A stretch of 64,000 nucleotides of DNA from Bugula neritina (Eukaryota > Bryozoa > Gymnolaemata > Cheilostomatida > Bugulidae): positions 5,636,628 to 5,700,627 of the forward strand of contig OZ037771.1 in assembly GCA_964035545.1 (NCBI GenBank), read 5' to 3'. The notes under the pieces were generated by a model. The model saw nothing but the letters and a program-made list of their open reading frames with translations, searched no databases and had not been told where the DNA came from. Below are positions 17,626 through 30,543 of the stretch, in pieces. Position 1 is the stretch's first letter, and every line of letters starts with the position of its first letter. The translations under genes were made by a program, and so were the position numbers.

Positions 17626-20600
17626 TCAAAATAGAAATAGTACTAAAACTGTAGCAATTGTTGTAGCAACACCGATGGCAACTAGCTGTTCTGATTGTCC
17701 ACCAGAAGAGTCTGTGCTAGTACTAACAGTTAGTGAGTCATAGTAATCACTGATTGTCATATCTAATCCGTAGCAATAAAACTGAGAATCACATTTAATA
17801 GCTGGAGATGTAAGCAGCCAGTGGATATAACTAACGTGAGACTCATTGTTAGAGCATAGGACAGTGTTTCCTGTGAGTTCAACGTAAAAGTTGTTATTCA
17901 ATGATTGATTGTCAAACTCATTTCGAAATTCTTCTTCAATGTAGTGAATGCTGTTGTTTATTAAGTTAAGGTAATCAAGTTTAAGGTTTTTAGAGATGGT
18001 GATGTTCCAACTAAGAAGTTCATTGCCATGGAGATCGAGATGGGTTAAGTTCGGGTGATGAGAGAAGAAGTCAAAGTCTGAAAAATATAAAATTCCACCT
18101 TCCTGATTTCCAAAATGAAGCTCCTCTAAAGCTGGAGCACCTCCTAAAAGCTCTCCAGTTACATCATTTCTTAATTTTTCACCAAATTTATTTTTAGTCA
18201 GCACCAAAGTTTTGACTGGGAAGTTAGTCAGAAAATCACGAGACCACCCAACAATACTGCAGTCAATGCAAACCAGTTTAGAAAGATATTGAAATCCAGT
18301 AATATTGCGACATGATATAAATCCAACTTGAGAGTATGACAGAGTTATGGTTTCAAAATTATTGAGATACATTTCCATGTTAGAGCATAGTGGAGTTGAT
18401 TCATTTCTCCGGACATCTTCAGACACGGTGAAATCATTATAATCAATAGCTAAAGTTGTCAGATGTGCAGGGACAAAGTGAAAATTAATTCTTCCCCTGT
18501 TTAGCAATGTACGAACAACACGATTCCAGTAATATTTTACTGTAAAATCTACAGCTTTATCAGACACATAATCGATTCCTTGTGTTCTGATATAATCTAT
18601 AGCAAAGTTGATCACATTTACTCGATTTAAACATAACAATGAAGTAGAAAGAAAGTCAAGTGAACATTTCTTTTGAAGATGGTTCATAAGTTCGTTGAGA
18701 ACATGGATGTCAACTATGTTAGGAATGTGAGTTACATTCCAATCAAACCTATCTTCAGTGAACAAATAACTATCTTGGTTACAATCTAGAAGATCTGGGT
18801 AGTAGTCGTGTCCATCACATGAATACTCTTTAGTCATACCACGAAATGCAATGTAACGAATGAACGGGGTCTGGAGTTTTGTGTTGTTGAACAGTGCTTC
18901 AACAAATGGTTGTAGCTTTTGACCGTCTTCACCACACGACACTTGTAGAGAAGAATGGTTTAACTCATTCTGACTAATATCCAGATATAGCAGTCCTTGA
19001 CAGTACTGTCGCAAGTTGAGCGTTTCTGGAGTTTGTATGTGGTTCGCTTGCATGGACAAAACTTGTAGTGGAATTGTAGAAAGAGGAATGACGTCACCAA
19101 TGTTGATATCCCACCAGCAGAATTTTGTACCCTTCTCTGGAATGTTTATATGGTCAAGTAAAAGTGTGTGAAGTTTACTGTTTGCGATTCCGTTAAAAAT
19201 GTCAGAAAGGTGTTCTTTTAACGGATTACAGGATAAGTCAAGTTTTAGTAGAGAATTTGTAAAACTTTTTAAGAATTCTTGATTAATACTATTTACATGA
19301 CAATTTCTGGCAGAGAAACGTTTCAAGGGCAAACTTGAAAGAGGCGACATTGAGATGTTGGTCAACTTTGGAGTATCACAGTCAGGCCCACCTGCAAAAA
19401 TATATTATCAACTAAATTACTTTTTTATATAATACTTGGACCAGTATAAAAAAGCAGCTACTCATTCTAAACAATGTTGTAAAGGTAATAACTGGCTATA
19501 GCCTTCGGGTATACTCAGACTGCTGTTTTAATGATTTCTTGAGTAAAACACATGCAGGGAAGTATTTTGATAAAAAAGTCTAGTGGGTTGTTAAGAGAGA
19601 ATTTGATCGATTATATTTGATATTTTGTGATCTTAAAAACCAGCTTTCTGTTGTTACAGTTGAGTTTCAGAATATTACTTTTAACTAGTAGCCTACTTAT
19701 TCAACCAGAGAAATTATTAGACGAAAAAAAAATTTTCAGCATGCTTAAATTAATTGCAGAATGTTATATAAAGTTTCAATTACTGAACTGACATAAATTT
19801 TGCATTTTAATCTAATGAGTCGTTACAATTTCAAAGTTTGAAGTTTTAAGCAAAATGGTCATCATTTGTTTCACTGGCAATAAAGCTATGCGATGTTTGA
19901 CAAACAAAGCTTTAAAACTATAAATATCATAAGCTTCTCACATTATGAGATTAAAATCATTGAAATTTAATAATATGTGACCCAGGCAGTCAGAAAAGCA
20001 CTTTGTGACAAAATTCACATTTTTAGTTAAAGCTTGATTCTTATTTGCCTCTTTATACTGATTGATTTGCAGTTTAAATTTTCGAAATCGGACCACTATT
20101 GTGTAATAGTGGTCCGATTTCAAAAATTTAAACTGCAAATCAATCAGTATAAAGAGGCAAATAAGAATCAAGCTTTAACTAAAAATGTGAATTTTGTCAC
20201 AAAGTGCTTTTCTGACTGCCTGGGTCACATATATTTTAGATCCTCATTATTAGCAAAATCAGTAAACATATTTCATAAGCTGAATCTATTTTGTACTAAT
20301 TTAATTTAATGTAATCACACAAGGAAATCTTTAGTTAGACAACAGAAAGTTTTATATGTTGATACCAATAGCAGCAGGAGGTAGATACTCTATATTTATA
20401 CACATTGATGTCAAAATCTCACAATGTGCTTTGAGTTTTTGGGAGACGTAAAAGCTGTTACTTATATTGCATTCTTAAAAATAACTTGTGTGCTCTACAT
20501 ATAGTCATCCTAAAGGTTAAAATTCTCAAGCTACTTTTTGAAAAATAAATGCCCCCACTGAGAATCGAACCCGAGACCTCTGGCAAGCAAGTGTGCTAAC

Positions 20601-23129
20601 CAATACACCACGGGGATCACTGATAAACTTAGCACAATACTTATGATTTTATCTATTGTTGCGACATATTGTTGTGTAGCATATATATGCAAAACAGCAA
20701 TGCAATATTTTAGCAATATTTCTGTATTATTAAGAAAAACTCAATTTAACTTTGTTTTACAAAAATAATTTTTTCCAAACTTAAACTAATGACACTTTTT
20801 TCAAGCTTAAACTAATGACACAGAAAAATAAACATATCTCTACGTTAATTACTGCACATTTTTCATGATCAAAATCAATCATGACTATTTCCTTGAGCAT
20901 GACTAATATTAGCACCATGTTACCTATAGCATATCCTCATAGCAACTTAATATATTTTAATTTTAAACTTATCTATTTCAATATTTTGTGTTTTTTTTAT
21001 ATAAGGCAGTTTACATTTTTTTACATCAACTGACACTAAACACATAAATTTAGGTTACTCACCAATGCTCAATGTGTGTAGTCTATGAAATTCTGTAAAG
21101 ACTGTGCTAAATGCTGGGGTTCCAATCAAGTAAAGTTCTTCCAGTGAGTTGTTGAGAGGAGCCAAGGCTGAATATTTAAACCCTTGAACAGGTTTGTGAC
21201 CTTCTTTCTGTTTTAGTCTACAAGTTGGGCAAACATAATTCATACAAAGCAATTAACTATAACGGCCAAGAACAGTTTAGCGAAAACTTAAATTTTGAAG
21301 ATAATACCAGTAATTTTTAATAAAATATAACTGGTTCACTCTTGCAATAAAAACAAGCATAATAAATTTGTTTATGCTTTTACTAAAAGAACATGACTTA
21401 ATATGCAATTCACAGAAACACATCTGCATACTTATGTAGTTTACTAGGATCAGAAATTTCAATTTATACTGCAATTTATATGCATGCTGCTATTTATAGA
21501 CAGCTTAAGCTGAGTGATTTTAAAAGGTAATTTTCTCACAGCCAACTTTTTTTGTAAGAAAAAAGAAATAATACATTCAATTAGTACTACGATATATCAA
21601 TTCTGCTTAAATGTAATTTATGTTTTTTGCTCTAAATATAGGAATTTTTAATAGTCTTTTTATTCTACTTGCCATTGATTTAATGAAATTATTTGCTATA
21701 AAATATGTACCTGAGTGTCTTTAGAGTTGTCAGTCCTTTGAATGAGTCTCTACTGATAGTTTCATTAGAAAGTAGAATATTGTTGAAAGAGATGTTAAGA
21801 TGCAAGAGTCGTGTATTGGAGGCAAATACGAAGGGAGCAATGAATGATATTTTGTTGTAGGAGAGATCAAGAGACTCAAGGTCAGTGAAAGGTGAAAGGT
21901 CAGGTATACTATTGAGGTGATTGTGATTGAGTTTTAGTACTCTGATACCAGTTGTATTGAGAGTTGATGGTACAGAGAACCGTGTTATTTGACTATCACT
22001 ACAGTCCATGACACCAGGTATATCACACGTACATCTCTCTATCTTACAGGGTTTTCCACACTGTCTTCCTTCGGCAAACTATAAAATAATAACGTGAATA
22101 GGATAACTTTAGTTACCTAAGGTGGTACATGATGAGAAAAGCAAAATAATTTTAGAATTTGGCATAAAATTTATGTTCATGCCTGGTCCTTTCTCAGATT
22201 TATTACCATTCATTGAAATCGTTCTTCCTTGTATTTTGAAATACGTAATCTGTGTAACCATAGAAACAGTATTTTACTCGCAGCCAACTTGCTTTTAAAC
22301 ACGTTTCCAAAGACCTTGGGTTCAGGTGTATGAGTTTCAAAACACAGTTTAATTGTTTGTATTGAACCAAGATATTGCATCATATGTTACAAAGCTGTAA
22401 TATTCTAGTGTTTTACCATTCATTTATCTTACGCAAACACGCAAAAAAAGAAAAAGATATCTAAATGGTTTATCACAGTAAATATTATAATCACCAGTAA
22501 TTCAACCTTCAATAATTTGTAACTCTAATCAGAGAGTGTTAATGATGGTGTCTTCAAATTGATATTAACTGGTAGAAAGCAAAGGAATAGTAAGAACCAG
22601 CCATTCATCCACTTGTCAACTTTTTACATCTGTATAGACTAGCAATATCAGTAACACCTAAGCTATACGTTACTTATGTAGTTAATTCATTTAATTTTAT
22701 GGACTATTTTCTACACTCAATAGCTAAGAGTAGTTTAACGGTTTTTGAGTTCGTACCACACCATGCACACAACACATACACTGAACACTCACAACACACT
22801 AAACACACAACACACACACAACACACACAACACACACAACATGCACACATACATACTCAAACAAACACAATGAATTTTTAAAAAGCACAAATATAGTAAC
22901 TGTGGGTACTGCAGGTATTTAGGCAAACACTGCTGCTAGCCATGAAGGAGAGAATACATAAATTTATCTAATATCTAGCTTTTTCTCACACTATATATAT
23001 AGTACTTGAACTTACCTGGCTATGTACTCGACAAATATTACAAAGGAAAAACAGCAACAATGTATATGCATAGCACATTCTGTAAACACAGCCACCCATG
23101 GTGACAGCTAGTTGATAAATGATGAGCAT
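17626..23129 (-). CDS. TIR-less Toll-like receptor C (LRR ectodomain with hydrophobic C-terminus)
   Basis: Paralogue of gene B with no TIR domain. Exons on the minus strand: 23016-23129 (signal exon; 38 codons, hydrophobic stretch TLLLFFLCNIC, donor GTAAGT), 21711-22078 (LRRNT plus LRRs, no stop), 21063-21217 (LRR), 17626-19391 (LRR block). Phases agree and the frame is open for 800 residues. Internal starts at codons 11 and 18 would also give a signal peptide. The last exon aligns with gene B up to the first half of the membrane span (VLVLFLF) and then hits TGA at 17626. The DNA beyond is unrelated to B, and I see no TIR exon before 10658. The chain therefore ends in about 17 hydrophobic residues preceded by small residues (DSSGGQSEQ), with no basic stop-transfer residues. 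Such a tail can act as a GPI-attachment signal (inference). It may instead be a truncated, dying gene. Confidence 0.75.
19976..20229. mobile_element. Palindromic MITE, TA-flanked
   Basis: A near-perfect hairpin of 254 bp with arms of about 127 bp and only one to three mismatches. The termini are TGTGACC...GGTCACA and the element is flanked by TA on both sides, as expected for a Tc1/mariner-type non-autonomous element. The centre is near 20103 (CCACTATTGTGTAATAGTGG). It lies in the intron between the large LRR exon and the small LRR exon of TLR C. Open frames read on both strands here are products of the palindrome. Confidence 0.88.
20551..20617 (-). repeat. tRNA-like sequence (SINE head or tRNA pseudogene)
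   Basis: On the minus strand the sequence has an A-box-like TGGTGTATTGG, a B box GGTTCGATTCT and a mostly paired acceptor (ATCCCCG with TGGGGGC). The anticodon arm is poorly paired and the variable region short, so a working tRNA is doubtful. It lies in a TLR C intron. Confidence 0.5.
22757..22867. repeat. Degenerate CA-rich simple repeat
   Basis: Repeated CACACAA/CACAACA units in intron 1 of TLR C. Confidence 0.8.
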
Positions 23130-23630
23130 GTGTTCATAGTTTAGCCATGTGGCTGTCTAAATAGCTTAAGCATCTGTTTCCTTGTTTCCTCGTTAAAATA
23201 ACTGCTATTTATTAGTGAGAAACTGGTTTTTCTTCATCAAACAAATATTCAATAAGATAACATGAGGTCTATAACTGTTATATTATCTTGTTTTAGAATG
23301 CAGATTGAAAGCATCTGTAAATTTGCTAAAGTAAAAAAGTTTAGAAATTAGGTCAAAAAGCAGATGAAAAATTAAGATTTGTATTACCCACTATATAGCA
23401 TAAAAGAGCAACTGCATAGAATAGCTGGCAAGAGGCACAGAAGTTTTATTGTTCATATTCAGGTAAGAGAGTTATTTTAGCAACTAATCATGCGTTACAT
23501 GAATAAAATATTATAAACAAAAAAGAACAGGCTTTTTGTAAACATAAATATTGTTACCATGGTTTACGCCAATTGACAATACTATATAATTATATTATAG
23601 CAATAACATCATAGATAAATTGATAACTTT

Positions 23631-26600
23631 CATAATGCATCCATTACCACTATAGCTTTATTATTACTATAGTTCTAAATCTATACAAGTTATAATGTAT
23701 AATTATTGCATTTTAGCAACATAGTCATGCATGTCATAAAGTGCGCTGTATACCAGAATGCAGCTTGCAGTACATTACAGAGACTAACTGCTCAACTTTT
23801 ACATCATGTCTATTTATTCTTCAAGCTAAACTACCGCAAATAGTTTTATTACATTTCAAGTTGCTCTCAACCAGGTTTTTCTGTTGAAATAGCAGTGTAG
23901 ATTGAATAGGAGGTTTTAGATTTTTAAGTCAATATGAATTGCTGTCTTTTAAGTTATTCATGCATATGCTGGCAGGGTACAAACGATGTTTTCTCTCTAC
24001 CTAATGAGTTGAATAACTCATAGATAGGTTGACTGGCCGACAGTTCCATAATAAACTCCTGCACAAAAGCTTTCAAGCTGCCATCTAGCTCTGGGTGAAG
24101 CCCTGTTGGCCAACATATGTGCTTCTTTTGAAAAATAATGTCAGTGAGAAGTTTTGGAAGATGATCCAGTTGGGAAACGCAGTTGATACCAACTGTGACA
24201 ACCAGTACCTCACTCTCTGGCTTCAATTTAATCAATTCAAACTCAAATTTAGTCACATCATCCTTCATGTAATCTGGTGTGACAAAGATCACAGCTTTCT
24301 CACTTTGAGCTATGAGCTTGGCTGTTACTGTCTTTAGCAATTGATTCGGTGATGCGGTGGTTGTGCTTGACGTAATTGTGATACTATCTTCAGAAAACTC
24401 TACTTCTTCTATTAGACCTGCAAATTTCAAATTATCGTGAGTAATAGAAAGTTGTGGCTGTATATATGAATTACCATTAATATTTGATATACATATAGTA
24501 TACATTAATACATACATATACATTAATACATTATAGTATTTATATATTCTCTCTGTTGTATTCAATTTTTGCAGCTGCTTATTTATGTTGAATTATCTTA
24601 AGAGAATAGCTAAAGTGAGATTTGCTAGTAAATGATTTGCATATGCAAATAACTAGTATATTATAACATACTCACGGGCCACATGGTTAGAAATCAGTGC
24701 AGTGTGACTTGCATAAACTGGAAAGTCTTTGTCCAGGGTGTTGAAGACACTTATAGGATCAGATCGTCTCATATTGTTGTAGTGGTGGTGAAATGCACAC
24801 AGTCTATATATAACACGATGGCGGAAAACATAGAGAAGTATAACAATGATAGCAGCTATTACAGAAAACAAAATGATTAAAATGAGGTTTTTCTGTGAAA
24901 TTTCTCTTGTCCTGGTAAAGCTAAAAGGTTTTTCAACTTTACGTGAAATGATTGATGTCGTCGGATTGTTGTATTTATGACGTGTTGTTTTCATTACAGA
25001 TGTTTCCTTGCGTAGAAAAGCAAAATAATTGTCATCTCCCGTTGTTGTTAATGGGGCAAATGTCGTAGAGTCAGAACTTTCGCTTTTATAATCAAAGTTT
25101 TGTCGCAGAGTTTTTGAAAGAGTTTTAGATAAAATAAAACTATTATGCTGGTCGCGGGTTGAGGAACTATTATCTTTAGTAGAATAATATTTATCGTAAA
25201 ATGCGGCGATAGTTTCGTTTGCATGCAGGCACTTCAGATTCTTTACACAAATGACTGCTGGAGATGTTAACAACCAATTAATGTATTCTAAAATATTCGA
25301 GTTGTTTCTTTCACAATAAATTTTATTGTTTGTAAGATCAACAGTAAAGCCATTTTGAAGATGTTGGATATCAAGCTCTTTACGAAATTTTTTTTCAATG
25401 TAGTGAATGTTATTACCCTGCAAGTTAAGATGTTGCAAGTCGGAATTCATGGCTATGGTGACGTTCCAACTAGAAAGTCCATTGCCATGGAGATCCAGAT
25501 ACGTTAAGTTTGGATGATGTGAGAAAAAGTCAGCATCTAACAGATATGAAAGACTTTCCTTCTGGTTTCCAAGATAGAGCTTCTCAAGTGAAGATACAAA
25601 ATTACTTTGCACTACTTCGGATTTTTTGTTGTTTGGAAATTCAAGTTGTTTTCGCTTTTTGATTTTAAACAATTGTGTGGTACTGCATCCGGTGCACAGG
25701 AAAGTGCGTAAGTCATGAATCCTATAAGGATAAAGGCATGAGTTATTGCCTACATTTGAGTAAGCCATGTCTATGCGCTCTACACTGGCGAGATAATTTA
25801 TTGCACTAGAGGCACAAGTCCAATTCTCTCCTTGAAAGTTATTATGGCCCATTGAAATGGTTGTAACTTTTGAGGACACAAATGCAATACTGCTTATAGT
25901 TTCTGACTTGCCACTTTGAACTGCTAGTGTATTTCTTAAAGTAGCAAGAGTTACACTGAGATCTTGAGCTGATACATCTGTCACACCAATACTTTTAGCA
26001 AAGCTGTGAATATCGCCAACGATATCACTCAACTCTATAGCTTTCGAAGACAATGATAATACAAGTTCAAACCATGTACCCCAACTACTTTTCAGGATGT
26101 AGTCAAGTTTTGGCAATGGGACAAAACTAGGCTTGTTAGACTGGTCCCAGTAGAAGTCATCTTCAAGAAAGAGGTAACTGTCTTCATTACAGTTTAGCAA
26201 GTAAGCCTTGTATCGTTGACTACAAGAAGGCTCTGTTAGACTCTGCAGCCCAATATATTTCAAAGATGGGATGTGATAATTTTCGTTATAGACAATGTGA
26301 TTTGACAAAACATTTAGTTGACCTACAATCAGTTGGTTTAGTGACATCGACTTTTGCATGTGGTTTTGGCTCATGTCAATGTATGACAATTTAGGACAGC
26401 ATAGCGTTAAATCAAAGCTGAAATGTGCTGCTAAGCCATTAGCTTGCAAAGACAATATTTTGATTGGTGCGTTTTGAAGTGGTGCCATATTTTGGTCAGA
26501 TAAATGCCACTGGCAGTTGCTTGTTTGGTGCATGTTGATATGGTCGAGGATTAGTGTGTGCACACTACTGTAGGCTATCCCATAAGTTATTTCCTTTATA

Positions 26601-28425
26601 TAGGGCATCAAATGGTTGCAAGACAAATCTAGCTTAAGTAGTGAGTCCTTGAGATTCTTTAAGAATGTCCTGTTTATCTTAGTGATTCCACAATTCCGAG
26701 CAGAAAACTTTTTTAAAGGAATGTAGGTGATTGGCCACAAAGGACTGTCATGTGTTAGCGAGGGGACGTGACAGGCTGCACCACCTAAAATTGGAATTTG
26801 AATTGATAAAAAGTTTAGCTCTTGCATTGTATTTGATTGAACTATAATGAACTTCTGCCAAAACAAACAATGTGGGATGTGCCTGTTATCAGCATTATAT
26901 ATGATAATCTGCTACAACAGTCACATTATAGTCTCTTTAATATATATCATATTTTGAAAAATATCAAATATTTATATGTACTTCAACAACTACAGTAGGC
27001 CTGATCATTCTTAAAAAAGTACATGACTATAATAATAACTGTCATCAATCTATGTATAGCACTAAATTTGAACAATAATCGTGAATATTTCTACAATTGA
27101 AAAATATTTTATACGAAGCAATACGTTATTCTGTATTACAAAATTAGGTCTTTGCATGTCACACTATGTAGTTAGTGAGAAATAGCATCATACAAGTAAT
27201 AATATTTCAGTTTGCTTAAAAAGATATAGCTTATACTGGCTGATAGCTCAGTGTAACGTGCTCAGAGATCGTTTCTGAGAGTTTTACTTTTCTATATCTG
27301 TGTAGTGATACAACATGTCCATTAATTGCTAAATTTGTTTTACTTGTACATCAGCTCACCTAGACTGAGAGTATGAAGCTTGTGAAATGATGTAAAGTAG
27401 GGGCTAAGGCTGGGTGTGCCTGTGATAAACAGCTCTTCTAAAGATCTGTGTAGCGGGTACAACTCCGAATAGGCATAGCCATGTGCTGGTAGGTAGTTCT
27501 GCTTCATTCTGTAACCACATGGTGCAACATGTTATAATAATAAATTTCTTATATAGCAATCCTTTATTGTTAAAGTTAACGTTAGGTATGGCAGGTAGAA
27601 TGCAATGAAGAAGTGATAATTGTATCCTGGTAACAAGAAATGATTATTAAAACCAATCAAACATGCCGGATGTTAGTTTGCTCAATTTTACACTTAAGTT
27701 CCCAGCAATCAATTTAAAAATAATTATGTCATTCGGCACTAATACGGCATTATACTGGTTCATAAAACCTGGATTTTAGTTCCAGAATAAAGCAACCCAC
27801 TGACATCATATTTTATAAGACGCTTACATATTCTAGTTATATATTATTAACTTATTGACTCAAATAATCTGTGCGTATTCAAGAAGATATTATTGGTATA
27901 AATTTCACTCGTAAAAGCAAAAAAAAATACAGTTAGATTTTTAAAATGAACATAAAAAGTGTTGATCTTTAAAACTCTTTTTTTCTAATCAGTGAATCTG
28001 ACAGAAATATATCAATAGTTTAGCTAAAAGCCTTCAACTACTTTTTTGTAATAGATAAAACACTATATACTGTAACATAATACTATTTACAATATATGTA
28101 CCTGAGTGTCTTTAGAGTTGTCAGTCCTTTGAATGAGTCTCCACTGATAGTTTTATTAGAAAGTAGAATATTGTTGAAAGAGATGTTAAGATGTAAGAGT
28201 CGTGTATTGGAGGCAAATACGAAGGGACCAATGAATGAAATCTTGTTGTAGGAGAGATCTAGAGATTCAAGGTCAGTGAAAGGTGAAAGGTCAGGTATGC
28301 TGTTGAGGTGATTGTGATTGAGTTTTAGTACTCTGATACCAGTAGTATTGAGAGTTGGTGGTACAGAGAACTGTGTTATTTCATTGTCACTACAGTCCAT
28401 GACACCAGGTATATCACAGGTACAT
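23631..28425. repeat. Segmental duplication, copy 2 (TLR D block)
   Basis: Partner of the block at 1-4800. Introns are as similar as exons, for example around 27000-27350 versus 3370-3730, so the copy is recent or has been homogenised by gene conversion. The largest intronic differences lie between 27540 and 27660. Confidence 0.9.
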
Positions 28426-28469
28426 CTCTCTATCTCACAGGGTCTTCCACACTCATGTTCACTTTGAAC
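23954..28469 (-). CDS. Toll-like receptor D (LRR-TM-TIR), near-identical to A
   Basis: Intact TLR, recent duplicate of gene A. Exons on the minus strand: 28102-28469 (LRRNT and first LRRs), 27360-27508 (LRR), 24676-26784 (LRRs, LRRCT-like region, Ser/Thr-rich stalk, membrane span, TIR start), 23954-24417 (TIR). Exon lengths (368, 149, 2109, 464) equal those of A exactly, giving 1029 residues after the signal exon. A possible signal exon lies at 29983-30030 (separate entry). The membrane segment is followed by YVFRHRVIYR, a basic stop-transfer stretch. TIR motifs: FPVYASH (box 1), VIFVTPDYMKDD and KFEFEL in the core, ICWP near box 3. The box 2/BB-loop region reads TTTASPNQ instead of RDxxPG. 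The TIR exon differs from A at one residue (KPESEV versus KPASEV), while differences in the LRR region are more frequent. Confidence 0.87.
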
Positions 28470-29729
28470 CTACAGTTTAAAAATGGCAGCATTATTATAT
28501 AAAGACAGTAAACAGTTGCAAAATTAAAGTGCAGGCCAACTATAGCCTAGGCATTGCTCTGTTATCTAAAACTAGTTGTTGCAGATCACATACTTCATGC
28601 AGCAGCTAAGTTTTATACATAGACAGTGATTGGCTAATTGCAGGCAATAATCTTCATAAAATTTGTTCCCTGGAAGAACTTTTTGATATATAAAAAGCAG
28701 TTATTATGAGTTTGATTGGTGGATATGTACTGTCTACTAAAATATTTTGTTGATTAGTTTTCAGTACAGTACATATGTTTTTATTAACATTGCTGATGAA
28801 TACTTTAAAGTATTATAACTGTTCACATGTCTGGCTATTTATCTTAGTTGTTTATACATAGTAATACTGTTGCGTATTAATATATTTGCTATCCATGATT
28901 ATATGATCTATATGATATATTATCTATGTAATATATTACTATCTATGTAATATTATCTATGTAATATATTACCTCTGTAATAGGCTATTATCCACAATAT
29001 TTGCCACCCTTTTGAATGTCTCACAACTTTTATGACAACTATAAGACGATATTGCCACTGCAAGAGATTAGCTAATACAAATTATAGTCTATTGTAACTT
29101 TAAGAGCATTTATTTGAATTTCATAATGGCTTTAGCAATGTATTGTCTTACAATATGGTTGTATGGGTGTCAATTTAAGCAATTGCAATCATTTCAGGTA
29201 CAACTATATGATATATAACAGGGTAGTGTAGGAACTACAAAGACGTAATATATTATTATAGAGCTAATTAATATCCACATCAATTGTTGATTTCAAATCA
29301 TTAATTGATTTTACCAAAATTTAGCTCTACGTATAATAGAAAAAGCGACATAGCTGTGTAGTATACTGCTTGATCTGATACTTAAGACTTTGTTTAATGT
29401 ATGATCTTAATATGCTTAACGTATTCAATTGTTTCAATTTGTTTCAATAATAAATTAACACAAACGCAGACATGATCTATTATACAACCTATTATACATT
29501 TATATAAACACTTGATGCTTACATTTGCCTAATAATTTTCATTTATTTATGTCTCTTATCTATTACTGCAAAATTACTGTAATTGCTCGAATAATTGTGT
29601 CCTACGCGTGATGGTTACCGAATGGTCATCGTGTAGGGCCTACAGTTACCCCTAGGCATAGGGAATTCGAAAGCGCCCTTAATCTTACTAAAATGATGCG
29701 TCTAAACTTTGTTTTACAAATAAAGCAAT

Positions 29730-29730
<1 letters not shown>
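28470..29730. other. Upstream region of TLR D, no gene recognised
   Basis: AT-rich. It contains a short degenerate tandem stretch around 28895-28985 (ATTATCTATGTAATAT units) and one copy of the dispersed repeat at 29570-29681. If the exon at 29983-30030 is right, this is intron 1 of TLR D. Confidence 0.45.
29570..29681 (-). repeat. Dispersed repeat, copy 2
   Basis: Reverse-complement match to 7066-7178, about 80-85 % identical by eye. It lies just left of an AT microsatellite. Confidence 0.7.

Positions 29731-29731
<1 letters not shown>

Positions 29732-29798
<67 letters not shown>
29732..29798. repeat. (AT)n microsatellite
   Basis: About 67 bp of TA repeats, followed by AAGTGCACGCC. The same junction recurs at 32211. 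Confidence 0.9.
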
Positions 29799-29799
<1 letters not shown>

Positions 29800-29982
29800 A
29801 GTGCACGCCAAATAAAAATGTTATTGAGATTAAGCCTTGGAATTAACAGTAGGTTACAAATAAACCTGCATTGGTAAGTGTTAATAGAAATCTTACGCCT
29901 ACAGCACAGTATTGGATCTTCATATTTTAAATTTCAATAAAAAAGTTCCTAAATAAGAAAAGTAAATTCAGGAAACACTTGC

Positions 29983-30030
29983 CAGTGAAAAAGTGATCAC
30001 AGCTATCAGTAGTTTGAAGATAGACATCAT
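29983..30030 (-). CDS. Candidate signal-peptide exon of TLR D
   Basis: On the minus strand an ATG at 30030 opens MMSIFKLLIAVITFSL, a plausible signal peptide of 16 residues ending in phase 0. This is the phase required by the TLR D exon that begins at 28469 (GTTCAAAGT). The donor would be the non-canonical GC type (CTG|GCAAGT). Genes B and C have their signal exons 0.4 and 0.9 kb upstream with normal GT donors; here the intron would be 1.5 kb. The call is tentative because of the GC donor and because short hydrophobic stretches are common. Confidence 0.35.
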
Positions 30031-30289
30031 GGAAGCATCACTAAAGCCAAAATACGTGTCCAAAGCAAAGGTGACATACTCAAATTGTTTAAATGAAAAG
30101 GCCTGAATGGAATGTTCATATTTTGTAATGAGTTTTCACAATACAATTCTTTTGAATCAGTGATTCTTGTATACATGCCTACAGGGAAGTTTTCATATTG
30201 CCTAAAGTTGAATATATTATATAATGCAACAGGACAATTACAATACAATATAGCCCTACCATCTATATAACATGAGAAAGGGTATCATA

Positions 30290-30442
30290 TACTTATTCTA
30301 CCAATACTTATAGTATAAATACTAATACTATAAGTGCTTATGGTGTCGGTACTCATACTATCAGTACTTATACTACCAGTACTTATGCTATCAGTACTGA
30401 AAATGTTATAATAGTCATACTATTAGTACTCATAGTATCAGG
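30290..30442. repeat. Degenerate short tandem repeat (TACTATCAGTACT-like)
   Basis: A motif of about 12-15 bp (ACTTATACTATCAGT and variants) repeats roughly ten times with substitutions. Confidence 0.7.
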
Positions 30443-30543
30443 TTTATCTTCCTGCTACCGGTCCCATGTAGCATGAAGGCAAGTAAACATCTACCAAATG
30501 AAGCTAAGGCCCCACAATTGTGCTTAGCGGTGATTGTGTTGGC

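Noticed and set aside
20034-20309. Overlapping frames of 91 and 77 codons with almost the same protein on opposite strands
   Set aside because: The identity of the two proteins is caused by the palindromic MITE, not by genes.
20551-20617. A functional tRNA gene
   Set aside because: The anticodon stem does not pair well and the acceptor has a terminal mismatch; a SINE head or pseudogene is more likely.
24095-24337. Plus-strand frame opposite the TLR D TIR exon (also 468-710 opposite TLR A)
   Set aside because: It is the antisense shadow of a conserved coding exon.
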